Shown: piece after piece, positions 49,303 through 62,839 of the stretch
Numbering within the stretch: the first letter of the stretch is position 1
Layout: every line of letters begins with the position of its first letter
Origin: Drosophila miranda
Taxonomy: Eukaryota; Arthropoda; Insecta; Diptera; Drosophilidae
Length of the DNA stretch: 64,000 nucleotides
NCBI RefSeq assembly: GCF_003369915.1
Contig: NC_046673.1
Coordinates: 5,998,001-6,062,000, forward strand
Direction of reading: 5' to 3'
Made by a program: the position numbers and the translations under genes
The notes under the pieces: model-generated
Database searches by the model: none
Seen by the model: only the letters and a program-made list of their open reading frames with translations
Told to the model about the DNA's origin: nothing

Positions 49303-51771
49303 CGGTTGACCAATCCTATACAGACCCAAGAAAAATAAAGTTTTAAGTGCAGTTTTTTGAACATACTCGTACTTTGTTTGACCTTGCTCTTACCCTTACC
49401 TATTCCTCGTCTGACTTACATCAATTTTGTTATACAAAAACATGGGTCTTGACTGCCTGAAAGTATACTATCCCTATCGCGATCAACGATCAGGTGGAGA
49501 CTGCTTGAAATGGCATATACAAAATACAAACGAACATTTGGTTCTGCAAAGGGAGCACGACCCTTAAGCCTCAAATGAAATATACAGATGCATCTTCACC
49601 TGAATGAAGCTAATCGTAAGATGATGTTTCCGATCTATTAACAAGCATCATTTTTCCCCCTACTAATTCAAAAGATCGCTTTCAAACTATGCATTTCTGG
49701 CTTAGAGAGATTGATGACTTTCAAGACATACAGAGAGAATAATGTACTCTCTTCTCCGATTAGGTGCTCATCGGAGAACGACTTTGTGTGATTGCAAAAA
49801 CTTTCATACATGAAAAACACCCGAATACACTCACTCCTCATCTAGATTCAGAGGCAATAAAAACATAACCTTTGCCAGTGACCTTTCTGTAGCTGATAAG
49901 CAGGCCGCTTTTTGTTCTATACCCGGTATTCAAAGATTAGGGGGGGTATATTCGATTCGTGTAGATGTGTGTAACGCCTAGAAGGAAACGTTTCCGACCG
50001 CATAAAGCATATATATTCATAATCAGCCTCAATAGAGCAGTCGATGTAGCCATGTTCATCTAGATGGACGAGGGAAAATCTGTGATTCACGGAAATAGAA
50101 GTCCTTCATGCCTTTCCCATAATTTAACCCGTTTTTTAGGAAACCTCTCAAGACACACCTAGTTTTACCAATTTCCTTACATATTTTTTATTATTGATAA
50201 ACCTACTTGCTTCAATGCTTTTGTTTTCGATTCCCTGCCTTTGAAATGGACTTACCATAACCCATATTTTTACTCCGTGAGTGTCGTATTCAAGTGTCAG
50301 TAATGAATATTGCTACAAACTTTTCTAAAATCTATCATAAATCGAATAAAGATTAGAAAAAAAGGTTAAAGTTCATCGTTTTCTTTGGAGTGTGCTGTAA
50401 GTTTTTTTATGTGTGACGTATTCAAGTGTCGGGTAGTGTATGCTCCAAGTATAAATCTGTATATAGACCAGAGATAGGCAAGCCCCTACCTTACACAGCC
50501 CCTATACCCTATGCCGTGGCGATCGCTGAGTCACTTAGTAGAGTCGCGGCACGTGTGCTGCGATTCACAGCGTTGCGACTGGTTCAGACTCGAGTTTGAG
50601 TTTCAGTTTCAGTTTCATTATTATTTATTAGAGAGGAGAGCGCTTTGCTGGACGAGTGCAATTAATTGCTGCTGTGTTTGTGTAAGGAGTGGATTCGGGT
50701 CGTCTTGCGATAAGGGTAAACAAGCAGTAAATAAAGAAAAAATCAAAGCTCCTAGTCATTATGTAAGCAATATTTAATTGGAACGCCTTTGTGCGCCGCA
50801 TTTGTGCAAATCAAATTCAATTTCCACTACCCTCCTTACCTTTCGGTGATGGTTAATTTCGGACTATTTATGGCTGTTTCTGCTCGGCAATTAAAGAGGA
50901 GGCAGCCCTCCTGTTAATTACATCATTCCCACATACTCCCACCACAGATCAGCCCCACAGTCCGTGGCGAGCTCAACTGCACTCATGGGGAGCCCGGCGG
51001 CACAGCACTCTGAATGAGCTACTCTTACTCGTTAGACCCGTACTCGTAAGATCCGTACTCGTACTTGTACCATAGCGTGAAATGGTATTGGAATTTCCGT
51101 TGCAGCTAAATAAATAAATAAAATTAGATTCCAACTCTAGCGTTCTCTAGATAATTTACACGAATTCAGTCTTATTGCTTTTTTTTTAAATATACATATG
51201 TATGTACCTACATAATATAAATAAACATACATACATTATTCAAGTCTTTGGATCTTTGGATCATTAAGTTATGGATAACCTACAACACATTCAGGATTTG
51301 ACTTCTTCGAGTTCGTTTCTTAACCCTCTATATCCCATATGGGCAGAGGATTGTAGCTCACAGCAGGAACCAACGTTACGTGTGTTCATGGATAAAACCT
51401 ACCTTCGGCGGGCTAAAAGCAGCCATTAAGCTGGATGGAAGCTAGCTCTGACTATCACCGTAATCCGGCAACCGATATGCCCTTCCGAATAGGTGGAGCG
51501 CAGCCCGCTAAATTCTACCGGCGATCGCGACGGCGTCAGCTCATTAATAAAACCAGCAACAATGGCGACGACGACGACGACAACGACAACGTTCGTAAAG
51601 ATGAATCCAATGCCGATGCCGATGCCGTGCTCGAGTTGTTGCCTCAGTTGCGCACTGAATCTCTGAGTGGTCGGTCGCGCTGTCTCTCGTCCCAGCAGCA
51701 GTCAAGCCCAAGCCCCATCCCAGTCCCAGCGAAAGTGTTCCAAGGCAAAGTGTTAATATACGGAGTGCGAA
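49303..51771. other. Intergenic region between v and the EndoU gene
   Basis: The v 3' UTR ends near 49340. A partial DINE-like copy occupies about 49918-50070 (TATACCCGGTATTCAAAGAT, AACGTTTCCGACCGCATAAA). At 50469 a CAGAGATAGGCAAGCCCC sequence resembles a hAT end, but no matching right end was found. From 51430 the sequence becomes GC-richer, and its open frame of CAG/GAC repeats is probably the 5' UTR of the next gene. Confidence 0.45.
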
Positions 51772-53817
51772 ATGCGTTACCTGGCATTGAGTGCGCTCTT
51801 TGTGTGCCTGGCCCTCGCCGGGCACTGCCAAATCGCAGGTAAGTGGATAGGGTCAGGCAAGACGGCCATTAGCAGAGGGAAATGCTTGATTGACGGGTAC
51901 TGACTGGAATATTGCCATTATCAGCAGGCTACAAGAGCGAGATCGAGATCACGCCAGCCCCGCTGGACGTTGTTGAGGCTACAACAAAGAAGTCCAGCTG
52001 GTTCGGCGGCTTCAAGAAGTTCTTCGGCAGCAGCGGCGATCCGTCCGCTACGGAGGCCACCACCAGCACCACGTCAACGACTACCACCGCCAGGCCAAGC
52101 TCTGTGGCTGCCACTCCCTCGGCCGCCCAGAAGCCCCCGCCGCTGGTAATCTCTCATGCCCCGCTGATGCCCTTGGGCCCACGGCCTGATACCCCCAGCT
52201 CCTCCCCTTTTGGAGCTGCTAACGCTCCCCAGTGGCCCTCAGACGGAGTGGGTGTCGGTAGTCGCACCTCCAGCACTAAGCCGCCCCATCAACCACCCCA
52301 GGGACGTCCCCAGGAAGCAGGCGGGGTACCCAATTTGCCGCCTGGATTCGCCCCCTACCGCCCCCAGAAGCCGCAGCCGAACAGCTACGATTTGAGCTAC
52401 GGCGGTGGTGGCGGTGCAGGCAGTGCAGGAGGTGCGGCCGGACGTCCGGGCCTGGATCCGCTAGCAAGCTTCGGGGGAACAACTACCACCCAGCGACCCA
52501 AGACGCCCAATGTCCAGCCCGGATCCGGAACATCGACAGCCAAGCCACAGCTGAAGGAGGATTTCCCGGCACTGCCCGGTCCCCGCCGCCCATCCGTGAA
52601 AGATGAATACCCGCCTCTGCCCGCGGTCCAGTCCCCTTCGGTACCTTCCTCTCCCAATGCTCTTCCCACTCCCACACCCACTCCGACTCCGACTCCGACT
52701 CCTTCATCGCCCTCCGCCTGGGGACGGCCCCTGCCCACGCCCGTGCACCCAGCAGACCCCGTGCATCCGGCCAAACCCTCGACCAAGCCGACGCCCGCCA
52801 ATGGAGTGTCCTTTGTGCCGCATACAGGGGGAACGGGAGGACAAAGCAGTGCAGGGGGAGCTGCCACGACCACAGTTCGGCCGGGCTTCCAGTCGTCCGG
52901 CAACTCGGTGGCCAGCGACGATGAGATCCGCCAGCTGACAGAGCAGCTGTACACTAAAGAGAGCAACAGCCAGATCAGCCTGGTCCAGGTGAACCTGCAA
53001 GGGCGAACGCGCTCCATCGACAGTGCCGACGAGGCCCCCAATCCGTAAGTTCATCGGAGGCATAAAATATCGGATAACAATTATAGCATATTCCATTTGC
53101 AGACTCCTCCAGGTGGACGCCAAGGCCTTCGAGTCCCCGACCATTGCCAAGATGAAATTGCTCTTCAATAACTACGAGCACGACACACTGGTCAACGAGC
53201 ACGTGACGGCCAACGAGCGAAAGGAGGAGAACGACTTCCTGGACGCAGTGATGGCCACATCGGTGATGCGGCATGCGATGCAGTTCCTGCAGCAGAAGGG
53301 CCTGGTTACGCCCGACCCCAAGACGCACCGCGACCTGGTCAAGGAGCTGTGGTTCACTCAGTACTCGCGTGGTCAGGGCAAGATCGGCAGCTCCGGCTTC
53401 GAGCACGTCTTCGTCTACGAGGTCAAGAACGGAACCATCATAGGCTTCCACAACTGGGTGTACATCAGCGAGGAGGAGCAGGCGGGTCGCCTCGACTACA
53501 AGGGTTACATGAAGGAGCAGGACATTGGCACGGTAAGAGGACCCAGGCTCTGTTTTAAATGATATCCACACATTTGCTTTTAGAAAGGAAAGGTGCTGAA
53601 GATCCGCTTCGCTCACCAAGGACAGAACAAGCCCGTGAACACCGTCTTCGTGGGCACCTCGCCGGAGCTGGAGCTGGCCCTGTACACGGTCTGTTTTCAA
53701 CTGCGTCCTGACCGCACCTGCCCCGTCTCCCTGGGCAACAGCAAGTTCGGCATCGTCACCTATTCCTGGCGCTACCGAGGGAAGAACCTGATTGGCAGCG
53801 CATACCCAGAGATTTGA
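51772..53817 (+). CDS. CG2145: Secreted EndoU-family endoribonuclease
   Basis: Poly(U)-preferring endoribonuclease of the XendoU family, cleaving RNA with Mn2+ to give 2',3'-cyclic phosphates. Four exons: 51772-51838, 51928-53044, 53103-53532, 53584-53817, giving 615 residues. The start gives a signal peptide (MRYLALSALFVCLALAGHC), so the product should enter the secretory route. Residues 25-390 are a Pro/Thr/Ser/Gly-rich, probably disordered region with repeats such as PTPTPTP. The EndoU domain fills about 395-615: GFEHVF with His496, GFHNW with His511 and a Lys near 554 in NKPVN form the expected catalytic triad, followed by FVGTSPELELALYT. The orthologue name is from memory of the v neighbour in D. 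melanogaster. AATAAA is near 53877. Confidence 0.85.
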
Positions 53818-54360
53818 ACAGATGAACAGTCTATTCCTGTAGTCTTATATAAACTATTTTTTTTTTTGACGCTGTAATAAATAAAGAAAAGTGCACGAAT
53901 ATGACTTTAGCAGGCCAAGTTGTTTCGTATGTTTTGCATACCCTACTAGAGCCTTATATAACCCTCAGTGTCACTGCAGACTTTTTCCCCTCTCTTCAAT
54001 TGAAATGATAAGTATTGCCATTGTCAATGAAGAATGTTTAATCACCTCTTATTTTACTACCACAATCCGAGCGCCCCTCAACACATTTTTAACCAACTAA
54101 AATATGGAATCAAGGGTTCATCTGTATTGCAGTGCGGCGAAAGACGAAAGACGGCGAAAAACTAATAAGACCATTTTCAAAGTTCGTTTTCTCATAGATA
54201 TACGATATACGATAGCAGCCTACGTACCTGGCATTGTACCAAATCCATCTAAATCTAGTTCAACACATTTCTGTGGATCCAGATCAATTTTAATTAAATA
54301 TTCTTTAATACTTGCGGCTATAGTTTCTGATTTCTGTCTTCAAGACTTATACACTACAAA
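53818..54360. other. EndoU 3' UTR and intergenic sequence
   Basis: After the polyadenylation signal near 53877 the sequence is AT-rich, with a single short unconvincing open frame. Nothing else is recognised. Confidence 0.35.
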
Positions 54361-54364
54361 AGGA

Positions 54365-54705
54365 ATTTAGCCATGTCTGTCTGTCCTCCCGTCTGGTTAT
54401 CTGTCCATTTTAGTTCTCACAGACTATAAATTCACCCACACCCCCACAAAGGACGACCACGATTTTGAATATACGAGAAACCCGAAAGCACACAATCATA
54501 GGAAAGTACAATATCCACCAGATTTCCGAATTTGGTTTAGATTGGGTCCTTATTATAGCCAGAAGGAAGATATGAAATTGCAGTGTCTAAGCAATTCCCC
54601 GCGGTTACCCATTCCCTGTCTTTCGCACACTCTTCCTCTAGCACTGTGCGCCCTCTGCAGAGTCGCGACCCTAGCTGCGACTTACAACGTTCCCGTACGT
54701 GTTTT
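54365..54705 (+). mobile_element. DINE-1-like repeat fragment
   Basis: Plus-orientation partial copy: CCATGTCTGTCTGTCCTCC, TTATTATAGCCAGAAGGAAG, CGCACACTCTTCCTCTAGCA and CTGCGACTTACAACGTTCCC. It ends shortly before the DRE-bearing promoter region. Confidence 0.6.
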
Positions 54706-55388
54706 TCGGCCTCTTCAGATAAAACTTGGTCATCCATTAGACATGTGAGATCCCAAAATAAAATGGCTAGTAATTTGTTTGAATTGTTAAGTTTATTTTA
54801 AAATTTCACCCAATTTGGATGATTATCAGGCAGAGCCTGCCCAAAAATGTTCCGATTTACTTTTGAAAACGACAAAATTGGTGCTCCCGTTTTTACAAAA
54901 CGCAACGTTTTCAAAACGGAACATATTTTATACAACAAAACCAATCGTAATCACAAAAGGAAAAAATAAATGATTTATTAATGCATTAACATCAATTTGG
55001 CACCATTGGCAGGGCAATTTAGCTGGTGCCTTCCTTATAAATAATTTTTTGTTTCAACCCAACCTCAAATTTGGCTGTGAGCGTAACCTAATCGGTTGTG
55101 CCCGTAACATGCGCGCCCCAGGACAGCGGGGTAGACAGCTGTTTTCTGCCACATTTCATTCAAGATTTTAGTGCAACAGCCATCAGCATTTTAATTTTCA
55201 ATGTGCATGCTGTTCAGATTATATTAATTTTGCTACGGAAATGGCAGAGGCCCCACTGTGCGACGCAATCGGCTCTCTCACCATCTGAAAGGGAAACGAT
55301 TCAAATGCGCGCGCCCGCAACCAGTTTCTGAGGCGGTCGCACTTATCGGTAGAAGATTCAATCGAACTCCTGCAAAGTTGAGCCGAGC
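54706..55388. other. Intergenic sequence before a promoter
   Basis: AT-rich to about 55080, then GC-richer. No gene is seen. It probably includes upstream control sequence of the transcription unit that starts near 55.4 kb. Confidence 0.3.
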
Positions 55389-55410
55389 TATCGATAGCTG
55401 TTCATCGATA
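55389..55410. promoter_or_regulatory. DRE-type promoter element
   Basis: A perfect TATCGATA at 55389-55396 is followed by ATCGATA at 55404-55410. Paired DRE motifs mark many Drosophila housekeeping core promoters, usually within 100 bases of the start site. The sequence beyond is leader-like on the plus strand. Confidence 0.5.
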
Positions 55411-55449
55411 CTTTCGGTCATTCGAAAAAGAGCCCGCCTGGCTTTGATT

Positions 55450-56121
55450 TCTGGAAACCTGTTTTTAGCCTCGCTCTGTGCGAAGTCGTAGCAGCCTCTC
55501 GTTGGATCAGATCAACAGGTGAGGCAGTCTACGACTGCAAAGCCGTTGTTTCAGTTGCTGCTTGACTGCCGGAGAAGTTTGTAGTGAATTTTTTTGGTGC
55601 GCGGCGTGCCACGACCTACAACTACGACCACAAAAGAAATACACACTCTCACACACAACCACCAGTCACAACAAGATCTTTCTTTTTTTTTTGCTACTCT
55701 ACCCGCCTGTGCCGTTTAAATATAATTGTTATATGTAAAGCAACTTAAACTCGACCATATTCAATAAAAAAAAAGAACAAGATCCGCCGTCACAGCTAAA
55801 GCTACGACTGCAGAAAGCGGAATCGTAAGAAGCAGAATTAGACTCGGCAATGAAATGTAGCAGAGTTCGTTCATCATCTTATGTGCATACATACATCATA
55901 CATACATATATACATACTTTGTTATGTTCTGTGCGGTGACGAAGTGACGCTAAAAGCAACCACGAAGAAGCAGTCATAGAGAGGGAGAGAAAAAAACGAC
56001 GAAACGAGCACAAAACACATTAAAACACAAACACAAACGCATACCAGCAAACGACACCAACAACACCAACAACAGCGGCAGCAGCAGAACGGTTAACTGA
56101 AACGAAAAGCAACAATACAGC
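55450..56121 (+). other. Probable non-coding first exon(s) of an unidentified gene
   Basis: A-rich, CAACA- and CACACA-containing sequence without long frames has the look of a Drosophila 5' UTR. A GATCAACAG/GTGAGG donor lies at about 55519, and another, AATACAGCAA/GTGAGTAG, at about 56122. The downstream coding exons are not in the window unless they were missed, so the gene cannot be named. Confidence 0.35.
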
Positions 56122-57013
56122 AAGTGAGTAGTGTAAAGAGAAATAGAGAGAGAGAGAGCGAGAGGTGAACACACATATGTATGCAAAACTAAAATAGATA
56201 TAACCTTTTGCCATACCCAGTACCGCTCGCTCTCTTGAAATTCAAATCCGAATTCCAGAGATAGGCGGATCAGGGGAAATGGTTAATAAGAAAAGATAGG
56301 ATCGGAGTCGCGCTGGAAGGAAGCTACCTCATGACTGTAGGAAGAAAGAAGTCAAATATCCACAATCCATCTATTAATGCGTCCCACAATTCCAATCTTA
56401 GTGCCATTGCCAAGAAAATGATCTTTCTCATCCATCCACACCCCCCAGAACACTCACCGCTGCCAATCACAACTAAATATAACTACACATTGTATGTAAA
56501 GATGTATGTTTGTAGATTGGCAGTTCTGGAAGTGATGCAATCAATATGAATTGAATTGAATTTTGATATGAACGGAATAAATATCCTCCCCCATCCCATG
56601 GCATGCACGTGTGTTTGAGTCACACATACGAGTATGCATGTGGGAGCGAATGCGATCGCCTACAGTCCCTCGTCCCGCTGCATTTCCATTTCCATTTTGT
56701 TTTTTTCTCTTTTTCGTGTTATTGGAAGGGATCGTCCCAATCAGATTCCAGGCGTGTTCGGTTCGAATTGGCTTGGCTACGATTCGATTTTCTCCGCAAA
56801 TGGACAGCGACGGCGACGGCGACGATTTGGCAAGAATACCAAGAACGATTGCAACGGTAAAGCACGGCAAACAGTTAGACGTGCAAAGAGGAAAAAAATC
56901 GACGAAAACCAGGCGAAAAGCTACATACAATAAAAAATTGGTAGTGGAAGCATAAGAAAACTGGTTCCGGCCATCGAGGAATGCCGCAGCGGCCCCTTGC
57001 TCGAATATTTGTT

Positions 57014-57046
<33 letters not shown>

Positions 57047-60000
57047 CTGTGAGAGTGTGTGCGAGCCACTTCCGTACATCAACGCCCCAGTGCTTTTTCT
57101 TGCTTGCACTGACTCTTCGTCCCACCACCACTCGCGTCCATGGCTTCCAGTTTTAATCTGTCAGTTCTTGCTTCTTGGTTCGTGTTCTCAGCCTCAGTCT
57201 TTTGTTTTCCTCGTTCTTCCCCGTTGAATCGCCTGCTTGGTCCTTCGCCTTTTCGCCTAGTTGTCAGCACCTTCAGAATTGGTGGCACTTCAATCTAAAT
57301 AAGTACAAATATGTACACACGCATGTGTGTGTGGCATGAATGGCAATAAACCGGCATTCGATAGAGTTTGAGTGAATGAGTGCGCTCACGTAAGACTCAT
57401 TCGCACAAGGTTCAAGCGAAGAGGAACGAATCGAATGGGCCAGAATGAGAGGGTATTCTCGAGTTCATTCTAATGCATACTTTTATTACCTGCATTTTTA
57501 GTAGTCCCATCAAAGTGGTCTTTTATTTGTTGTTATCTGCAAGGGCCTTGCCTTGCTCTTCATAATCTTTTCGCTATTCATTTTAATTCTGCCTACGCTG
57601 GCAGCAATAAGCCACAAATGCCAAATATTCCAAACAGCGCTCACAGACACAACAAAGACATGCACACACACAGGCACGCACACGCACACAATCATGCTAA
57701 TGCGACAAAGATGTTAATAGACTTTTACTTTACTTAAACAAAACAGTCACAGCGAAAATGAACAGCAAGGGAAACGGGCAGATCCGCCGAGTGAAATTTT
57801 TAATATGCTTTGATTTTTGTGGGGGGGACCCATCTTCTTCGTCACGCCATGCCTGTGGTCATTGATTTCGTTTTTGGCTAAAAGGCCTAATCATGGCTTT
57901 TAACGCTTAATCGATCTGGGTGATGCGAAATTATGGTGTTTTGGTGAATTTGGTAATAGATATGGTAGGCATTTGGATAAAGTTTTCGGAAATACCATTG
58001 ATAAAAGGTTGAATCGGAAGGAATCACCTAACCCCTACATATATTTATGTTTATTACAAAAAAACCAGGAGCCAACATTAATGCCTCGTATGCGTAATAT
58101 ACTACTAAAGCTGTCCCCGCATGAGGTCGTTGGGCGGCACTTCTCGAATTAAGGTTAGGCTGGTGTTAATCGTCTCTCCTGGATACAATTTGAGTGATTT
58201 CCCCTCTTGATTCTTGCACCCATGGATGACAGCTTTGGACCCCAATTCATTTGCCCCACAGTTTAGTACGCCCCCAAAACTCAGTTGTCTTCGTTTCCCG
58301 GACTGTGGGGGATTGTGGGCGCTGTTTTGTGTGCGGCTGCGGGTGCGCCAGCAGGGCGCAACACACAAAATGATTGCGAAAGCTTCGTCAAGCGGCACAC
58401 CTCGATAATGGATTTGAATTTTAGAATATTTAATGCATTGCTAATGCCGCCGATGCTGCTGATGTTGTCATAAACAGCCAACACTGGCTCGCACTTTCAG
58501 TTATCTTCTCTACTTAATGCAACAGCCACAGCAGCGGGACAATAGAGCTAACCAATTTTGAAAATTTCCCTTTTTCTGTTTCTGCATGCTCATACTCGTA
58601 GAGCAGCCGAGCGGCGTATCTGTGTGAGTGAATATTTAAATCGTATCTACAAATAAGTGTTGTGCTGTCTTCACTGTATCTGTGTGTATCGATGAGCAGC
58701 AGCAGCAGCAGCGGCAGCGGCAGAAACTTGAACAACAACACCACTTTGTTTCTTAGACTGGCAACATGGCGCGCTTTTTTTATATTTTTCTCCAAAGGTT
58801 TATTGGCCTTTTGGCTTACTCTTGCCAGTTCTCTGCGTGTGTGTGTGTCGCCATTTTAGCTCGAACTTGGCTTATACCATTTGCCTCTGGGTCTGGCTCT
58901 GACTCTGGCTCTGACACTGGCTCTGACTCTGGCTCAGGCTCTGGCCCTGGCGGTAGTGAAATCGTGTGTCGACTTGGGCTTGTTGCTAAATATTTCTTCT
59001 TTCTACATGAAGTTTTCTATTTGTCCAACTCGAAAAAAAAAAGAGAAATACTCGGGCCAGGCCAAGAGCAGCGGCAAGTAAGCCGCTTAATGCAACAACA
59101 CCAACAGCAGCCGTAATATATGACTAGTCACTCCCTAGACAAGCCTAGACAAGGCAGACCCGACCACGCGAGACCAGGGCACACCAGGGCACTCCGGGCC
59201 AAGCGATTGCCAGTTGACTGTTGTCTGCTTTTGGCCAACGATTTTAGCAAATGAGTCAAACTGTCCGTCAGACAGTAAATTGTGGACGTTGCTGTGGTTC
59301 CTAATGCGAAATAGAGGTAAAAATTAGGCAGCAGTTTTGTATTAAGCAAGGATCAGGTTGTCGATACCCTGTCCTTGGCTTTCAACGTTCACCTCACAGC
59401 GAGGCAGTTTTTTCGGATGCTTTAGAGGCCTGAATCCGCATCTGTATCTCTGTATCTCTGTATCTCTATATCTCTACACGCATTCGTGTTGAAAGCCAGA
59501 TCGCATATCGAATAATCATATGTACTGTACTGTATGTTGTAAAATGGGAGAATGGGATACGAAAACAGATTACAAACAGCCAACAGATTTGGTTGGGCAG
59601 ACGAAAACGCAAAAACGCGAAAACGCGAGCTGAAAGTAAATCGAAGCGAACCGAAATTAATTGCTACTCGAATTGCAAATGCAGTTCGTCAAAGCGACTT
59701 GATTGGAAAACGCAATACGAGTATTTGCGAGTATTTGCGAGTGTGTGGAAAATAAAAAGAGATCGAAAAGCGAAAACCAAAATAAGGAAAAGCCAACTAA
59801 TTAAAGATCGCATTTGGGCGTGCGTGTGGCAGCAGGTGGATGATTGAGGATTGAGGATTGAGTGGTACGAGATACGAGATACTTGGCATCTATCGAGTTT
59901 CACTTCGTGGCAGCCGCACCCCTGTCCCTGTCCCACGGCTAGGGCCATTCAAACTCTAAGCAATGCCAAGAATGTGTCAATATTCCATAGTCGAGACAGT

Positions 60001-62330
60001 CGCGACAGTCAACACACGAACCAGGCTAACGAAAGCCATTCAACCAGTCACAGATACACACACACACATATACGCTGTACGCACACCAACATATACATAA
60101 CTCTCGCTTATGCATAACTTAACATTTAAGCATCTTGAGCACTTAAACAGGTGCGGTTAACGTTGCCACCACTGTGTGTGTGTGTGTGTGTGTGTGTGTA
60201 TCTGTGTGTCGTTAACTAATCATTTTAGAAATCGAACAAAGGGTTCCGTTCCTGTTTCACTCGGTCATGGGGCACATGGGAGTAGAATAGAAAAAAACAT
60301 TTCCCATATCTGCTGCAGTCTGGATAATCGATTCTTTTTCTATGGATATTGACGAAATTAACGACGACTTAGGCAACGAACTGGGATAAACAAGTTCTGT
60401 CTTCTGTTATTATTGTCGTGTTATTGCACGAAACGGGAGGGAAAAGAGAATGAATATGTAAATATGTACGTTGAACTAGAAATAGAAATAGAATACATTC
60501 TTTGAATTCATTTAAGAATGCATTTCTTAAGATAATGAGATACGATTGATCCTTGTCAGGATATGATATGAATATGAATAGTGCGATGAATCCAGAAGTA
60601 ATGCTCATCTAGGAAAGCAGCACTGACCGATAAGTTCCCCCAAACCCACTTAAAGCTCATCCAGGTCCATCCAGATGCTGTCTTAAATTGGTTTCCAACA
60701 GGATGCCGGAATTTACCATCAGTTAAATCAGTTACCAATTTAATCGATAATCACAGCAATTCTCGAGATAAATCGTTCGATTTTAGTTTTGAATGAATTT
60801 CCACAAAGAAGTATCTATGTATGTAAAAAAGTATGCACCTATTAAATACGTGCATACATATGAATAAGCATTTCCGATCTATGCTTTGAATCAATTCGAG
60901 ACACAAAAATGTCGTACTTTTCTGTGCCAATGATCTAACAATTAAAAGCAAATGGAATTCTTTTGACTGTCATTCCACATCACTGGATATTTGCCCATTG
61001 ATCGTGCTGTAGTTGTTGCTGCCTTAGAATTAAACATGGACTGCAGGCAGCGACGCGTCGCGACGACTTAGCATTGGAATGCGGTCGAACTCGTAGTTGA
61101 GCCAAGATTTTTGTGCGCCAATGTTGGTGTAGCCCAAAAAGCAGCTCGATAGAGAGAGAGAGAGCGCGAGCGAGAGAGGGAAGAGAAAAAGAGAGACGTA
61201 CGAATGCGTACGTGTTGGATGATGAAGCGGCAAGACAGCAGCAGCCGAAGCCGCAGCCGAAGCCGCAGCCGCAGCCGAAGCCGCAGCTGAAGCCGAAGCC
61301 GCAGCAACGGTCTACCTGAAGTGCTCGTGTCTCGCCGGTGCTCGGAAACGGGTTCCCCGAACGAAGCGACGCAGCCAATTCGTAGGCACTTGTCAGGCCA
61401 TTTGGCAACAAACATCGTTACTGTGCCAGGCCCAAATCTGATTCCGATTCCCATTCAAACTCCAAATCTACTCAGTAACGGCCACAAATCCAAACCCAAA
61501 TCCGAAACCAAATCGCGACACTTTCAGCCACTCTTTTTATTTTCACTCGTTTTTTTTTTCCTGCGGTTTTGGGCATAAATATTTATGTTTAAGGAATTTG
61601 CCCCGAAACAGGTGAAAGTTTTACCCGAGAAAAGGCTGCACAGCAAAAAGAAAAAAACAAATCGACACACGCGTTTGACGGACTCGGCTCTTCTTTGTCT
61701 TGACGCATCTGCTTAATATTCTTTTGGCCAAAACATTATCACAGTACACATAGTATGTGCCATGTACATTTCTGGGCGTTTGCATTTCATATTAACATCT
61801 GTAGAATACATATATTCTCTTCTATACAATTCAAGAGATTATATGAATAATGGTATAAATAAATAAAGGTATACATATGTACATTTATAATAATATTTTA
61901 AAATGCGAATCAAATAGGTCAATAGGTGTAAAGGGAATAAAAGATGGGCAAGAATTAATATTAGAACATAACTAAGAGTCATGGTTTCTTTCTTTCTCTC
62001 TAGTCTTTCCCCTCTCTCAACCAAAATTGGGAGAGATCGCGGAGAGATCCCTCGCCGCATTAACCAACAAATCAACTCGTCCCTTTTAAGAACTGCTCTG
62101 CCAAAAGACAGAGACCGGCGCTTACTAGGCTCTTGCTGCGGCTAACAAGGTTCTCGCTCGTTTTTTAATGGTTTTTAAAAGTAATTAAAGTTAAATGACC
62201 TTCACACTGTAAAGCATGCGATATGCGTATCAAAATGATTTGATAACCAATACGGAGGGTGCAACGAGCATCAGCTGTCCCATCAAAATTGTTTCAAAGC
62301 CTCAAAACCCTCTGCGGAGGAATGGTAACG
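56122..62330 (+). other. Long probable first intron, no coding exon seen
   Basis: About 6 kb of mainly non-repetitive sequence with microsatellites: TG runs at 57016-57050 and 60172-60199, a CTCTGG/CTCTGA array at 58887-58945 and a CCGCAG/CCGAAG array at 61244-61312. Open frames here (for example minus strand 58105-58398 and 61068-61454) have no family signature and mostly follow the repeats. It reads as intron or intergenic DNA. Confidence 0.35.
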
Positions 62331-62660
62331 TAACTCCAGTAAGGAGCGGGAACGCTGAGAGGCGTGGCAAGGGCCGGGGCTCTACATCTATACCCGATTT
62401 TCGCTCCCCACTGCCAGATGTCTCACACTGGACGAGGAAGAGTGTGTGTGAGAGAGAGAGAGAGAGAGCATGAGCCTGGACTGCAATTTTATTTGTTCCG
62501 TCTGGCTCCGCCTAAATTTTGGACGGACGGATAGACAGACGGACAAACAGACATAGCCATATCGATTCGGCTATTGATGCTGATCGCCCTTCCTTCTAAC
62601 TGACACCCAAGTTATATCCACTTCCACCTACTCTTTAAGTATCGGGTATAAAGTAATGAA
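62330..62660 (-). mobile_element. DINE-1-like repeat fragment
   Basis: Minus-orientation copy: the CTACATCTATACCCGATTTT start, a GAGAGAGA run, the GGACGGACGGATAGACAG tract, ATTCGGCTATTGATGCTGAT and the end AAGTATCGGGTATAAAG. Confidence 0.6.
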
Positions 62661-62839
62661 AGGTTTTTTTATATTTAATAACGTGGAAAATTAACACTGA
62701 GTATTTCATGTATCAGCACAGAAAATATTATACAGATACTGCTACCGTAAAATAGTTATAGAATTGACGATAAATACAGGAGAGGAAGAAGGAAAACAAT
62801 TTTACAAATTTGCCAAATTCAGATGATGGTAAATATAAA

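Noticed and set aside
50469-50487. hAT-like left end CAGAGATAGGCAAG
   Set aside because: No matching inverted right end or target duplication was found downstream.
52397-53041. Minus-strand frame of 214 codons over the EndoU gene
   Set aside because: It is the antisense of the Pro/Thr-rich linker, and the sense exon has correct splice phase and a signal peptide.
58105-58398. Minus-strand frame of 97 codons in the long intron
   Set aside because: It does not resemble a known family, has no leader or splice signals, and lies in otherwise non-coding sequence.
61068-61454. Minus-strand frame with alternating Leu-Arg residues
   Set aside because: It is driven by the CCGAAG/CCGCAG hexamer array; composition alone explains it.
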